From assembly GCF_023016525.1 (NCBI RefSeq), contig NZ_JALKCG010000011.1:1-64000 (forward strand): a DNA stretch of 64,000 nucleotides, in the 5' to 3' direction. The stretch comes from Ancylobacter koreensis (GTDB lineage: Bacteria; Pseudomonadota; Alphaproteobacteria; Rhizobiales; Xanthobacteraceae). Shown here piece by piece: positions 56,580 to 64,000 of this stretch. Made by a program: the position numbers and the translations under genes. The notes under the pieces were generated by a model, which saw only the letters and a list, made by a program, of their open reading frames with translations, ran no database searches and was not told where the DNA came from. Every line of letters begins with the position of its first letter. Within the stretch, counting starts at the first letter, position 1.

Positions 56580-57692
56580 TCACAGCCGCAGCGACACCGT
56601 GCCGTTGACGTGGCGTTCCAGCCGCCCGGCAAGTTCGAGTTCCAGCAGGAGGATCTGCACCTCGCTCGCCGTGGCGCCGGACATTGCGACCATCTCGTCG
56701 GCCGCCATCGGCACCGGCCCGAGGAGCGCGAGCACCCGCGAGCGCACGTCCTCGTCCGGCTCATGCACCGGCATCACGGCGTCCTCTTCCTCGACGAGCA
56801 GGGGCGGGGGCCGGCCGCGCAGCGGGTCGAGCGCCTCCAGCACGTCCTCGGCGCAGGTGACGAGCGTCGCGCCTTGCCGGATCAGCCCGTTGGTGCCGCT
56901 GGCGCGCGGGTCGAGCGGCGAGCCCGGCACCGCCAGCACCTCGCGTCCCTGCTCGCCGGCAAGGCGGGCGGTGATCAGCGAGCCGGAGCGCTCGGCCGCC
57001 TCCACCACCACGACGCCGAGCGACAGGCCGGAGACCAGCCGGTTGCGGCGGGGGAAGTCGCGGGCGCGCGGCTCCCAGCCCATCGGCATCTCGGAGAGAA
57101 CAGCGCCCTCGGCGGCGATGCGCTCCATCAGCACCTCGTTCTCGCGTGGATAGGGCCGGTCGTGGCCGCCGGCGATCACGGCGATGGTCCCCGTCGGCAG
57201 GCTCGCTTCATGGGCGACCGCGTCGATGCCGCGCGCCAGCCCCGAGGCCACCACCCAGCCGGCCGCACCGACGCCACGGGCGATGCGCGCCGTCATGGTA
57301 CGTCCGGCACCTGAGGCGTTGCGCGAGCCGACGATGGCGACGCCCGGCCGCGTCAGCAGGTCGAGCCGCCCGCGTACGGCGAGGAGAGGCGGGGCGTCGT
57401 CGATCTCGCGCAGGAAGGGCGGGTATTCCGGCTCGCCGAGCGCCACCAGCCTGCCGCCGAGGCGGGCGAGGGCAGCGATTTCCGCATCGGCCTCGGTGAT
57501 GGAGGGAATGCGCGGGGGCAGCAATCCGCCCCCGCGCCGGGCCAGCGCCGGCAGGGCGTCGAGCGCGGCGGCCGCGCCGCCGAAGCGGTTGATCAGGCTG
57601 CGGAAGGCGCGCGGGCCGACATTCTCGGTGCGGATCAGGCGGAGCCAGTCGCGGCGCTGTCCCGGATCGAGATGGACGCCGCGTGAGCTCAA
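56580..57692 (-). CDS. dprA: DNA processing protein DprA (Smf)
   Basis: A 370-residue protein that loads RecA on incoming single-stranded DNA. The N-terminal helix-hairpin-helix part is followed by the Rossmann core: [15 protein letters not shown] (117-131), [27 protein letters not shown] and [22 protein letters not shown]-terminal winged helix (about 310-370) closes the protein. The start appears to be TTG, 4 bases after the plsY stop, which implies coupled translation. Confidence 0.94.
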   Translation of the reverse strand: MSSRGVHLDPGQRRDWLRLIRTENVGPRAFRSLINRFGGAAAALDALPALARRGGGLLPPRIPSITEADAEIAALARLGGRLVALGEPEYPPFLREIDDAPPLLAVRGRLDLLTRPGVAIVGSRNASGAGRTMTARIARGVGAAGWVVASGLARGIDAVAHEASLPTGTIAVIAGGHDRPYPRENEVLMERIAAEGAVLSEMPMGWEPRARDFPRRNRLVSGLSLGVVVVEAAERSGSLITARLAGEQGREVLAVPGSPLDPRASGTNGLIRQGATLVTCAEDVLEALDPLRGRPPPLLVEEEDAVMPVHEPDEDVRSRVLALLGPVPMAADEMVAMSGATASEVQILLLELELAGRLERHVNGTVSLRL

Positions 57693-57695
57693 GCC

Positions 57696-58301
57696 TTATC
57701 CCTTCTTGCCGATGCGGCCCTCGGTGCCGGCGAGGAGCCGCGCGATATTGGCACGGTGCATGACCCAAAGCAGAACGGCGAGGATGAGGAGCAGAAGCCC
57801 CGTCTGCGGACTGGAAAGCAGGAAGGCCGCCAGCGCGGTGAGCGCGCTTGCCACCAGCGCGGCGAGCGAGGAATAGCGGCTGACGAAGGCGACGGTGAGC
57901 CAGGCGGCGGCGAAGACCAGCGCCGCCTGCCACGCAAGCGCCAGCGTCACCCCAAGGAAAGTGGCGACGCCCTTGCCGCCCCGGAAGCCGAGCCAGACCG
58001 GGAAGAGATGGCCGAGAAAGGCGCCGAGGGCCGCCGGCAGCGCGCCATTGGCGCCGATCAGCCAGCCGGCCAGCAGCACCGCCACCGTGCCCTTGAGCGC
58101 GTCGCCCAGCAGGGTGGCGGCGGCAAGGCCCTTGCGGCCGGTGCGCAGCACGTTGGTGGCGCCGATATTGCCCGAGCCGATGGAGCGTATGTCCTGCGTG
58201 CCGGCCCAGCGCGTGATGAGCAGGCCGAACGGGATCGAGCCCAGCGCATAGCCGAGGATCAGCGCGAAATAGCTCGACAGCGGGGGCAGGGACCAGCTCA
58301 T
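57696..58301 (-). CDS. plsY: Glycerol-3-phosphate acyltransferase PlsY
   Basis: A 201-residue inner-membrane enzyme that transfers the acyl group from acyl-phosphate to glycerol-3-phosphate, the first step of phospholipid synthesis. The three cytoplasmic motifs are [30 protein letters not shown] and [18 protein letters not shown]. About five membrane helices are seen. dprA follows within 3 bases. Confidence 0.95.
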   Translation of the reverse strand: MSWSLPPLSSYFALILGYALGSIPFGLLITRWAGTQDIRSIGSGNIGATNVLRTGRKGLAAATLLGDALKGTVAVLLAGWLIGANGALPAALGAFLGHLFPVWLGFRGGKGVATFLGVTLALAWQAALVFAAAWLTVAFVSRYSSLAALVASALTALAAFLLSSPQTGLLLLILAVLLWVMHRANIARLLAGTEGRIGKKG

Positions 58302-58364
58302 GCGGGGATGTTACCGGCTTTGCGGCGAAAGCACAGCCGTCGGCGGGCGCCGGCGGCCATGATC

Positions 58365-59660
58365 TCACACGTATTCATATACCGTGCGTCCGCCCACCAG
58401 CGTGCGCACCACGCGGCCCTCGAAGCGGGCCTCGTCGAACGGGGTGTTGCGCGAGCGCGACTTGAGGGTGGCGGCGTCCAGCAGCCACGCCTCGTCGAGC
58501 GCGATCAGCGCGATGTCGGCGCGGCTGCCGGGGCGCAGCGTGCCGCCGGGCAGGCCGAGCAGCTCGGCGGGCCGCGTCGAGGTGGCGCGGATGAGCGTGG
58601 CGAGGTCGAGCGCGCCGTCGTTCACGAGACGCAGGCCGGCGGCCAGCATGGTCTCCAGCCCGATGGCGCCGAAGGCCGCCTCTGAGAAGGGCAGGCGCTT
58701 GACGTCGACGTCCTGCGGGTCGTGGTCGGAGACGATGACGTCGATCAGCCCCTCCGCGACCGCCGCGACCAGCGCGTTGCGGTCATCCTCGCCGCGCAGA
58801 GGCGGGGTGAGCTTGAAGAAGGTGCGGTAGCCGACCACGTCGCGCTCGTTCAGCGTGAGGTGGTTGATCGAAGCCGAGGCGGTGACGGGAAGCCCCGCCT
58901 CCTTGGCGCGGCGCAGGACGTCGAGCGATTCCGCGCAGGTGAGCGAGGCCGCGTGGTAGCGTCCGCCGGTGATCGAGGTGAGTCTCACATCGCGCTCCAG
59001 CACGATGGTCTCCGCCGCCTTGGGCACTCCGGCGAGGCCGAGGCGGGCGGCGAGTTCGCCCTCGTTCATCACGCCCTCGCCGGCGAGACTGGCATCTTGC
59101 GTGTGGTGGACAATCAGCGCGCCGAAATCGCGGCCATAGGTCAGCGCGCGGCGCAGCACCTGCGCCGAGGCGACCGAGCGCGTGCCGTCGGTGAAGGCGA
59201 CCGCGCCTGCCTCCGTCAGCAGGCCGATCTGCGTCATCTCGCGGCCTTCCAGCCCCTTGGTGAGCGCGGCCATGGGATGGACGTTGACGATGGCGGTGTC
59301 GCGCGCGCGGCGCAGCACGAAGTCGACGATGGCGGGGTCGTCGATGACGGGATCGGTGTCGGGCTGGCAGACGATGGTGGTGACGCCGCCCGCCGCCGCC
59401 GCCTGGCTGGCCGAGGCCAGCGTCTCGCGGTGCTCGGCGCCCGGCTCGCCGATGAAGGCGCGCATGTCGACGAGGCCGGGCACCGCTACGAGATGGCGGC
59501 AGTCGACGATCTCGGTATCCGCCGGCAGGCCGGCGGACAGGTTCGCGGCGATGTCCTTGATCACGCCGTCGGCGATCAGGATGTCGCCGCGTGTGTCGAT
59601 ATCGCGCGAGGGATCGAGGATGCGCGCGCCGGAGAGCAGGGTGGGGTGAGCCTCACGCAT
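58365..59660 (-). CDS. pyrC: Dihydroorotase-like protein, probably non-catalytic PyrC'
   Basis: A 431-residue amidohydrolase of the type I dihydroorotase family, located after pyrB. The normal motif DxHxHxREPG at the zinc site reads [10 protein letters not shown] (Arg67, Phe69), so both first metal ligands are missing. The later sites read LIVHHTQDA instead of the HAED-type motif and SDHDP instead of TDHAP. The rest is intact and full length. This resembles the inactive PyrC' subunit needed for aspartate transcarbamoylase assembly in Pseudomonas. Its ATG overlaps the pyrB stop by 8 bases, which supports a complex. A working dihydroorotase would be elsewhere. Confidence 0.88.
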   Translation of the reverse strand: MREAHPTLLSGARILDPSRDIDTRGDILIADGVIKDIAANLSAGLPADTEIVDCRHLVAVPGLVDMRAFIGEPGAEHRETLASASQAAAAGGVTTIVCQPDTDPVIDDPAIVDFVLRRARDTAIVNVHPMAALTKGLEGREMTQIGLLTEAGAVAFTDGTRSVASAQVLRRALTYGRDFGALIVHHTQDASLAGEGVMNEGELAARLGLAGVPKAAETIVLERDVRLTSITGGRYHAASLTCAESLDVLRRAKEAGLPVTASASINHLTLNERDVVGYRTFFKLTPPLRGEDDRNALVAAVAEGLIDVIVSDHDPQDVDVKRLPFSEAAFGAIGLETMLAAGLRLVNDGALDLATLIRATSTRPAELLGLPGGTLRPGSRADIALIALDEAWLLDAATLKSRSRNTPFDEARFEGRVVRTLVGGRTVYEYV

Positions 59661-60606
59661 TGGGCAGGTTCCGCGACAGCGCGTCCAGCACGGCCATGCG
59701 GACGGCGACGCCCATCTCGACCTGCTCGCGGATGAGGGACTGGGCGCCGTCGGCGACCGCCGAATCGATCTCGACGCCCCGGTTCATCGGGCCGGGATGC
59801 ATCACCAGCGCATCGGGTTTCGCGTAGCGCAGCTTGGCCTCGTCGAGCCCCCAGAAGTGGAAATATTCTTTCACCGAAGGGACATAGGAGCCGTTCATGC
59901 GCTCGCGCTGGAGGCGCAGCATCATCACGATGTCGACGTCCGCGAGGCCGCTGCGCATGTCGTGATGCACCGCGACGCCGAAGTGCTCGATGCCGCTCGG
60001 CAGCAGGGTCGGCGGGGCGACGACGCGCACCTGCGCCCCGAGCGCCTGCAGCAGCAGGATGTTCGAGCGGGCGACCCGCGAATGGGTGATGTCGCCGCAG
60101 ATGGCGACGGTCAGGCCCTGTATGCGCCCCTTGTTGCGGCGGATGGTCAGCGCGTCGAGCAGGGCCTGCGTGGGGTGCTCATGGGCGCCGTCGCCGGCAT
60201 TGACCACCGAGCAGTCGACCTTGCGGGCGAGCAGTTCGGCGGCGCCGGAGGCGCTGTGGCGCACGATCAGCACGTCCGGGTGCATGGCGTTGAGCGTCGC
60301 CGCGGTGTCGATGAGCGTCTCGCCCTTCTTCACCGAGGAATTGCCGACCGACATGTTCATGACGTCGGCGCCGAGGCGCTTGCCGGCCAGCTCGAAGGAG
60401 GACTGGGTGCGGGTCGACGCTTCGAAGAACAGGTTGATCTGGGTGCGGCCGCGCAAAGTCGCCCGTTTCTTCTCTACCTGGCGGTTGAGAACGACGAACT
60501 CTTCGGCGAGGTCGAGAAGGCCGACGATCTCGTCGGGCGACAGGCCCTCGATGCCGAGCAGATGCCGGCGCTGGAGGGTGAAACTGGCGGTCGGGTTCGA
60601 TGTCAT
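59653..60606 (-). CDS. pyrB: Aspartate carbamoyltransferase catalytic subunit
   Basis: A 317-residue enzyme joining carbamoyl phosphate and aspartate in pyrimidine synthesis. [20 protein letters not shown] is the carbamoyl-phosphate loop, and [32 protein letters not shown] and [15 protein letters not shown] (aspartate site) follow. The start at 60606 matches the family; the frame is open to 60813. No regulatory pyrI is present, and pyrC' follows with overlap. Confidence 0.96.
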   Translation of the reverse strand: MTSNPTASFTLQRRHLLGIEGLSPDEIVGLLDLAEEFVVLNRQVEKKRATLRGRTQINLFFEASTRTQSSFELAGKRLGADVMNMSVGNSSVKKGETLIDTAATLNAMHPDVLIVRHSASGAAELLARKVDCSVVNAGDGAHEHPTQALLDALTIRRNKGRIQGLTVAICGDITHSRVARSNILLLQALGAQVRVVAPPTLLPSGIEHFGVAVHHDMRSGLADVDIVMMLRLQRERMNGSYVPSVKEYFHFWGLDEAKLRYAKPDALVMHPGPMNRGVEIDSAVADGAQSLIREQVEMGVAVRMAVLDALSRNLPNA

Positions 60607-60745
60607 ATCGAAGTCGGCTGGATAGACGCACCCGCCCTCCGCCGCAAGCGCGCAGACGCGTCCCGGACGCTCTTTCCCCCTGTTCGTCGCCGCTGCCCCT
60701 CGCACCGGGCCCGAATGCGCGCACCGGAGGCGGTGCATAGGTGCC

Positions 60746-60771
60746 GGAACCTTACGCAGCGACGTGGCGTT
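60746..60771 (+). promoter_or_regulatory. EcfG-type (general stress) promoter candidate
   Basis: GGAAC (60746-60750), a 17-base spacer and CGTT (60768-60771) exactly match the alphaproteobacterial EcfG consensus. They lie 47 bases before the ATG of the small exported protein at 60819. Chance matches are possible, so a mapped start is needed. Confidence 0.5.
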
Positions 60772-60818
60772 GTCGCGGCACATGTCCCCCTCGCGGGGCG
60801 CGATCTGGAGCACTAGAG

Positions 60819-61208
60819 ATGACGACGATTCAGATGAAGCCCAGCCGCGGCCGGATCGCGGTCCTCGGCATCGCGGCGGCGCTGACCGCCTTCTCGGCCA
60901 TCCCCGCCTCGGCCTTCCCGGCGTCCGGCGTCGGCGCGGCCTCCAGCGGTCTCTCGTCGGCGGCCTCGCCGGTCGAGAAGGTGCGCTGCAATGACGGCTG
61001 CAAGATCGGCATCGGCGTCGCCGCCGGTGTCGTGGCGGGCGCCGCCATCGCCAATTCGGCGCAGCGCCAGCGCTACTACGATGACGGGTATGGGCGCGGC
61101 GACGGCTATGGCCCGGTCTATTACCGCAGCAGCCCCGGCCCCCGCTATGGCCGCTGCTGGATCGAAACCAATCCCTATCGCGGCACCGGTTACTGGGGCC
61201 GCTGCTGA
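60819..61208 (+). CDS. Small exported Gly/Tyr-rich protein
   Basis: A 129-residue protein with a signal peptide ([20 protein letters not shown] start, cleavage near residue 32 after ASA). [11 protein letters not shown] pair is followed by a short glycine/alanine hydrophobic segment ([17 protein letters not shown]), which could be a glycine-zipper membrane anchor. A Tyr/Gly/Arg-rich tail contains two further cysteines ([11 protein letters not shown]). Similar small envelope proteins occur in Rhizobiales. No known function. ATG preceded by GGAGCACTAGAG. Confidence 0.72.
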   Translation: MTTIQMKPSRGRIAVLGIAAALTAFSAIPASAFPASGVGAASSGLSSAASPVEKVRCNDGCKIGIGVAAGVVAGAAIANSAQRQRYYDDGYGRGDGYGPVYYRSSPGPRYGRCWIETNPYRGTGYWGRC

Positions 61209-61214
61209 CGAAGG

Positions 61215-61242
61215 CGGGCGGCGGGAGAGATCCCGTCGCCCG
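61215..61242. terminator. Hairpin between convergent genes, possible terminator
   Basis: CGGGCGGCGGGA (61215-61226) pairs with TCCCGTCGCCCG (61231-61242) with one G-U pair and the GNRA-like loop GAGA. Only TTCCGTCT follows, so termination strength is doubtful. Confidence 0.5.
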
Positions 61243-61248
61243 TTCCGT

Positions 61249-62193
61249 CTACGAGGCGTGCCAGATGAAGCTGACCACCGCGATCACCGCCGGCATGGTC
61301 AGCGCCGCCAGAAGGGTCTGCACGGTCAGCATTTCCGCCAGCAACGGCGCGTCCCCGCCCATCTGGCGGGCCAGCACGTAGCCGTTCGGCGCCGAGGGCA
61401 CGGACGCGCCGACCGCCACCACCAGAAGCTCGACTTCCCGCAATCCCAGCATCAGCCCGATGCCGACCGCCAGCGTCGGCATGAAGAGCAGCTTGACCGC
61501 GCTGGCGAACCACGTCGCCGCGCGTGGCCGGCGCAGATCCTCCAGCCGCAGGCCGGCCCCCACCACCAGCAGCCCGAGCGCCAGCGAGGCGCGCCCGAGT
61601 ATGTCGCCGAAAGTGACGATGACCGGCGGGATCGGCACGTCGAAGGCGTTGATCAGCGCGCCCGCGGCGCAGGACCAGATGAACGGGTTGCGCACCAGTT
61701 GGAGCAGCAGCAGGCGGTTGCTGGTGCCGGCGTTTTCGCCGTGGCGGGCGAGCACGATGACGCTGAGCGTGTTGAGCACGGGGATCATCACCGCGAGGCC
61801 GACCGCCGCCACGGCGAGCCCTTTGGTGCCCGCCAGCGTGCCGGAGACAGCGAGCGCGATATAGGTGTTCCAGCGCAGCGCGCCCTGGAACAGCGAGGTA
61901 TAGCTCGGCCCGGCCAGCGCGAAGGCACGGCAGATCGCAGGCCGGGCCAGCGTGAGCGCGGCGCCGACGATGAAGATCGAGCCCAGCAGGGCGGCGGAGA
62001 CCTCGACCACCGCCACCTCGCCGAGCTCGGCGCGCGAGATGCTGACGATCAGCAGCGCCGGGAACAGCACGAAATAGGTGAGCCGCTCCAGCGCGATCCA
62101 GTGCGAGGCCTCGGGCAGCAGGCCGCGCTTGAGCACAGCGCCGAGCGCGATGACGAGGAACACCGGCACCAGTGCGCCGAGCACGGCGTGCAT
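61249..62193 (-). CDS. AEC family transporter (auxin efflux carrier-like)
   Basis: A 314-residue membrane protein with about ten hydrophobic helices. VFLVIALGAVLKRGLLPEAS, LQLVRNPFIWSCAAGALINA and VGASVPSAPNGYVLARQMGG with the asparagine are typical of AEC transporters, which move organic acids or similar substrates. The substrate here is unknown. It follows ruvX by 2 bases on this strand. Confidence 0.9.
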   Translation of the reverse strand: MHAVLGALVPVFLVIALGAVLKRGLLPEASHWIALERLTYFVLFPALLIVSISRAELGEVAVVEVSAALLGSIFIVGAALTLARPAICRAFALAGPSYTSLFQGALRWNTYIALAVSGTLAGTKGLAVAAVGLAVMIPVLNTLSVIVLARHGENAGTSNRLLLLQLVRNPFIWSCAAGALINAFDVPIPPVIVTFGDILGRASLALGLLVVGAGLRLEDLRRPRAATWFASAVKLLFMPTLAVGIGLMLGLREVELLVVAVGASVPSAPNGYVLARQMGGDAPLLAEMLTVQTLLAALTMPAVIAVVSFIWHAS

Positions 62194-62194
62194 G

Positions 62195-62677
62195 TCAGCG
62201 GTCCCCGGCGAGGAAACGCAGCCGGTCGAGCGCGCCCTGCAGGATGAAGGTGGCGGCCTGCTGGTCCACGACCTCGGCGCGGCGCGCCCGGCTCATGTCG
62301 GTGGCGATCATCTCGCGTTCCACTGCGGCGGTGGAGAGGCGCTCGTCCCACAGGATGATCGGCAGCTCGGTGAGCTTGGCGAAGTTGCGGGCGAATGCGC
62401 GCGAGGACTGCGCGCGCGGGCCTTCGCTGCCGTCCATGTTGACCGGCAGGCCGAGCACGAAGCCGGCGGCGCCGCGTGCCTGCGCGAGGGCGAGGATGCG
62501 CTGCGCGTCCGGGGTGAACTGCTTGCGTGCGATGGTCTCGACCGGCGTGGCGAGCCGCCGCTCGGGGTCACAGCTCGCCACCCCGATGGTCTTGGTGCCG
62601 AGGTCGAGCCCGATCAGGCCTCCGCGCGCGGGCAGGAGGGGGGCGGCGTCGGCGACGGTGAGGATGGCGGCGGGCAT
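62195..62677 (-). CDS. ruvX: Putative pre-16S rRNA nuclease / Holliday junction resolvase-like RuvX (YqgF)
   Basis: A 160-residue RNase H-like nuclease needed for 16S rRNA 5' maturation. The catalytic aspartate is Asp25 in LIGLDLGTKTIGVASCD. GLPVNMDGSEGPRAQSSRAF, LWDERLSTAAVE and EVVDQQAATFILQGALDR are conserved. The start at 62677 gives the right length; the frame is open to 62791. Confidence 0.95.
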   Translation of the reverse strand: MPAAILTVADAAPLLPARGGLIGLDLGTKTIGVASCDPERRLATPVETIARKQFTPDAQRILALAQARGAAGFVLGLPVNMDGSEGPRAQSSRAFARNFAKLTELPIILWDERLSTAAVEREMIATDMSRARRAEVVDQQAATFILQGALDRLRFLAGDR

Positions 62678-62831
62678 GATGGCAGCGCCTAGCACGGCGC
62701 CGGCGCGGGCGCCATCGCGATGCCGCAGGGGCGGGGCGAAACCGGCACGGCGACGCTTCGGCCGCCGTCGCGCTTGAGTCACGGCCGGCACGCACTATCT
62801 TGCCCGCGCAGTTCTGACGCCCGAGGGAGAG

Positions 62832-63539
62832 ATGGCGATGAAGATCACCTGGTTTGGCCACGCCGCGTTCCGGCTGGATTTCGCGGACAAGGCGGTGCTG
62901 ATCGACCCGTTCTTCTCCGGCAATCCCTCTTTCAAGAGCGATGTCGCCACCGCCAGCGCGGGCGTCCGCCACGTGCTGCTCACCCACGGCCATGGCGACC
63001 ATGTCGGCGACACGGTGGCCATCGCCAAGGCGAACGCCGCGACCGTCGTCGCCAATGCGGATCTGGCGAGCTGGCTCGGCACGCAGGGGGTCGAATCGCT
63101 GGAGATGATGAACGCCGGCGGCACCATCCATCTCGACGGCTTTTCGGTGAGCATGGTGCGGGCCGACCATTCCTCGGGAATGGTGCGCGACGGCGCCACG
63201 GTCTATCTCGGCAACGCCAACGGGCTGATCGTGAAGGCACCCGGCGAGCCGACCGTCTGGCACATGGGCGATACCGATATCTTCTCCGACATGGCGCTGA
63301 TCGCCGAGATCCACAAGCCGGACGTGGTGATCGTGCCGATCGGCGACCGCTTTACCATGGGCCCCGAGACAGCGGCGCTCGCGGTGTCGCGCTATCTCGG
63401 CGGGCTCACCGTCATTCCAGCCCACTACGCCTCCTTCGGCCTGCTGGAGCCGAGCGCGGACCGTTTCGTGACGATGGTCGGCGAAGAGGCGACGGTGGTG
63501 GTGCCCGAGAACGGCGTGCCGCTGGAGCTGGCGCGCTAA
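62832..63539 (+). CDS. UPF0173 metal-dependent hydrolase
   Basis: A 235-residue metallo-beta-lactamase-fold enzyme. [10 protein letters not shown] (His52, His54, Asp56, His57) is the two-metal motif. [22 protein letters not shown] and [13 protein letters not shown] supply the later ligands. The family (YtkL-like) is annotated by fold; the natural substrate is not known. GGGAGAG precedes the ATG. It is divergent from ruvX. Confidence 0.93.
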   Translation: MAMKITWFGHAAFRLDFADKAVLIDPFFSGNPSFKSDVATASAGVRHVLLTHGHGDHVGDTVAIAKANAATVVANADLASWLGTQGVESLEMMNAGGTIHLDGFSVSMVRADHSSGMVRDGATVYLGNANGLIVKAPGEPTVWHMGDTDIFSDMALIAEIHKPDVVIVPIGDRFTMGPETAALAVSRYLGGLTVIPAHYASFGLLEPSADRFVTMVGEEATVVVPENGVPLELAR

Positions 63540-63548
63540 GGGAGCGTC

Positions 63549-64000
63549 TCAGCCGCCCACGGCCTTGAGTGCGTGGCGCACGGCGCTGGCCTGCCGGGCG
63601 AGCGCCGTGGCGATCAGGCGCTCCATGGCGTCGATGAGCGCCGGCTCGGCGACGACACCGCTGCGTCCGTCCGCCTGCGGGTCGAGGCGGCGGACCAGCC
63701 CCGCCTCGGTGGCCTTCTGCACGATGTCCACGACATGCGAGCGCGAGACGCGATAGGCGCGGGCGAGCCCAGCGACCGTCGCCGGCGCGCCGGTCGGCGC
63801 CGTGCCGAACAGGCCGAAGGCGATCATCAGCCCGCCGTCGCGGTCGACGAACAGCGCCAGCTCGGGAATGTCATAGACGGGTCGCCAGCCGCGCCGCAGC
63901 GGTTCGAGCAGCGCGTCGACGAAGGGGCCGAGGAACGCGTCGTCATCGAGCCGCGCCAGCCCGGCCTCGCCTTCCGGCATCACCAGCGACAGCGTCTTCA
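63549..64000 (-). CDS. Helix-turn-helix protein, partial (5' end outside window)
   Basis: The frame is open past the window edge, so only the C-terminal 150 residues or so are seen. VAGLARAYRVSRSHVVDIVQ and KATEAGLVRRLDPQADGRS look like a winged-helix DNA-binding motif. The preceding DGGLMIAFGLFGTAPTG would be a linking segment. A start at 63983 is possible but would leave a short protein, and no stop precedes it in the window. I cannot assign a family. Confidence 0.6.
   Translation of the reverse strand, partial: KTLSLVMPEGEAGLARLDDDAFLGPFVDALLEPLRRGWRPVYDIPELALFVDRDGGLMIAFGLFGTAPTGAPATVAGLARAYRVSRSHVVDIVQKATEAGLVRRLDPQADGRSGVVAEPALIDAMERLIATALARQASAVRHALKAVGG

Overview
The window is a GC-rich chromosomal segment from an alphaproteobacterium, most likely of the order Hyphomicrobiales (Rhizobiales). 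The evidence is the unbroken str/S10/spc/alpha ribosomal block with secY and adk in the usual order, plus DivK, an EipB-family envelope protein, a phasin, DUF1489, DUF3572, the ClpS-ClpA pair, and a possible EcfG-type promoter. A Xanthobacteraceae-like genome (Ancylobacter/Starkeya/Azorhizobium relatives) fits, but this is inference. I see no insertion sequence, prophage, CRISPR array, integron or rRNA operon. This is core chromosome.

Bases 1-14752 hold the end of tuf and the S10-spc-alpha ribosomal superoperon: rpsJ-rplC-rplD-rplW-rplB-rpsS-rplV-rpsC-rplP-rpmC-rpsQ / rplN-rplX-rplE-rpsN-rpsH-rplF-rplR-rpsE-rpmD-rplO-secY-adk / rpsM-rpsK-rpoA-rplQ. It is closed by a strong intrinsic terminator. 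Hairpins or promoter-like sequence mark the classic sub-operon borders: a terminator after tuf, a terminator-like hairpin between rpsQ and rplN, and a near-consensus promoter plus leader hairpin before rpsM.

Bases 14800-35700 are mixed housekeeping genes: a Deg/HtrA protease, rarA, crcB, an RluA-type pseudouridine synthase, a polysaccharide deacetylase, a secreted protein made of twelve uniform MORN repeats, tRNA-Leu(GAG), lipB, acylphosphatase, mgtE, a CHASE4-GGDEF-EAL protein, YdcF-like, DUF3253 and DUF599 proteins, a GST, DUF1489, two very small membrane proteins, panC, a VWA-like/DnaJ pair, a SPOR-tailed D,D-carboxypeptidase and a phasin.

Bases 35800-51700 carry clpS-clpA, azlC-azlD, a HIT protein, a DUF482 acyltransferase with a striking in-frame insertion, GDPD and RidA, eipB convergent with dinB, DUF3572, divK, rpmG, an MFS carrier, a Nudix hydrolase, DUF983 and rnr. 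Bases 51800-64000 hold an EmrB-type exporter, topA, a small conserved protein, dprA-plsY, pyrB with a dihydroorotase-like pyrC that lacks its HxH metal ligands, a small exported protein behind an EcfG-like promoter, an AEC transporter, ruvX, a UPF0173 hydrolase and a truncated HTH gene.

No large undescribed system is evident. The best leads are local: the 41-residue insertion in the DUF482 protein, the non-catalytic-looking PyrC partner of PyrB, the EcfG-like promoter, the hairpins of the ribosomal operon, the exact 23-residue MORN solenoid, and two unannotated-size membrane proteins.
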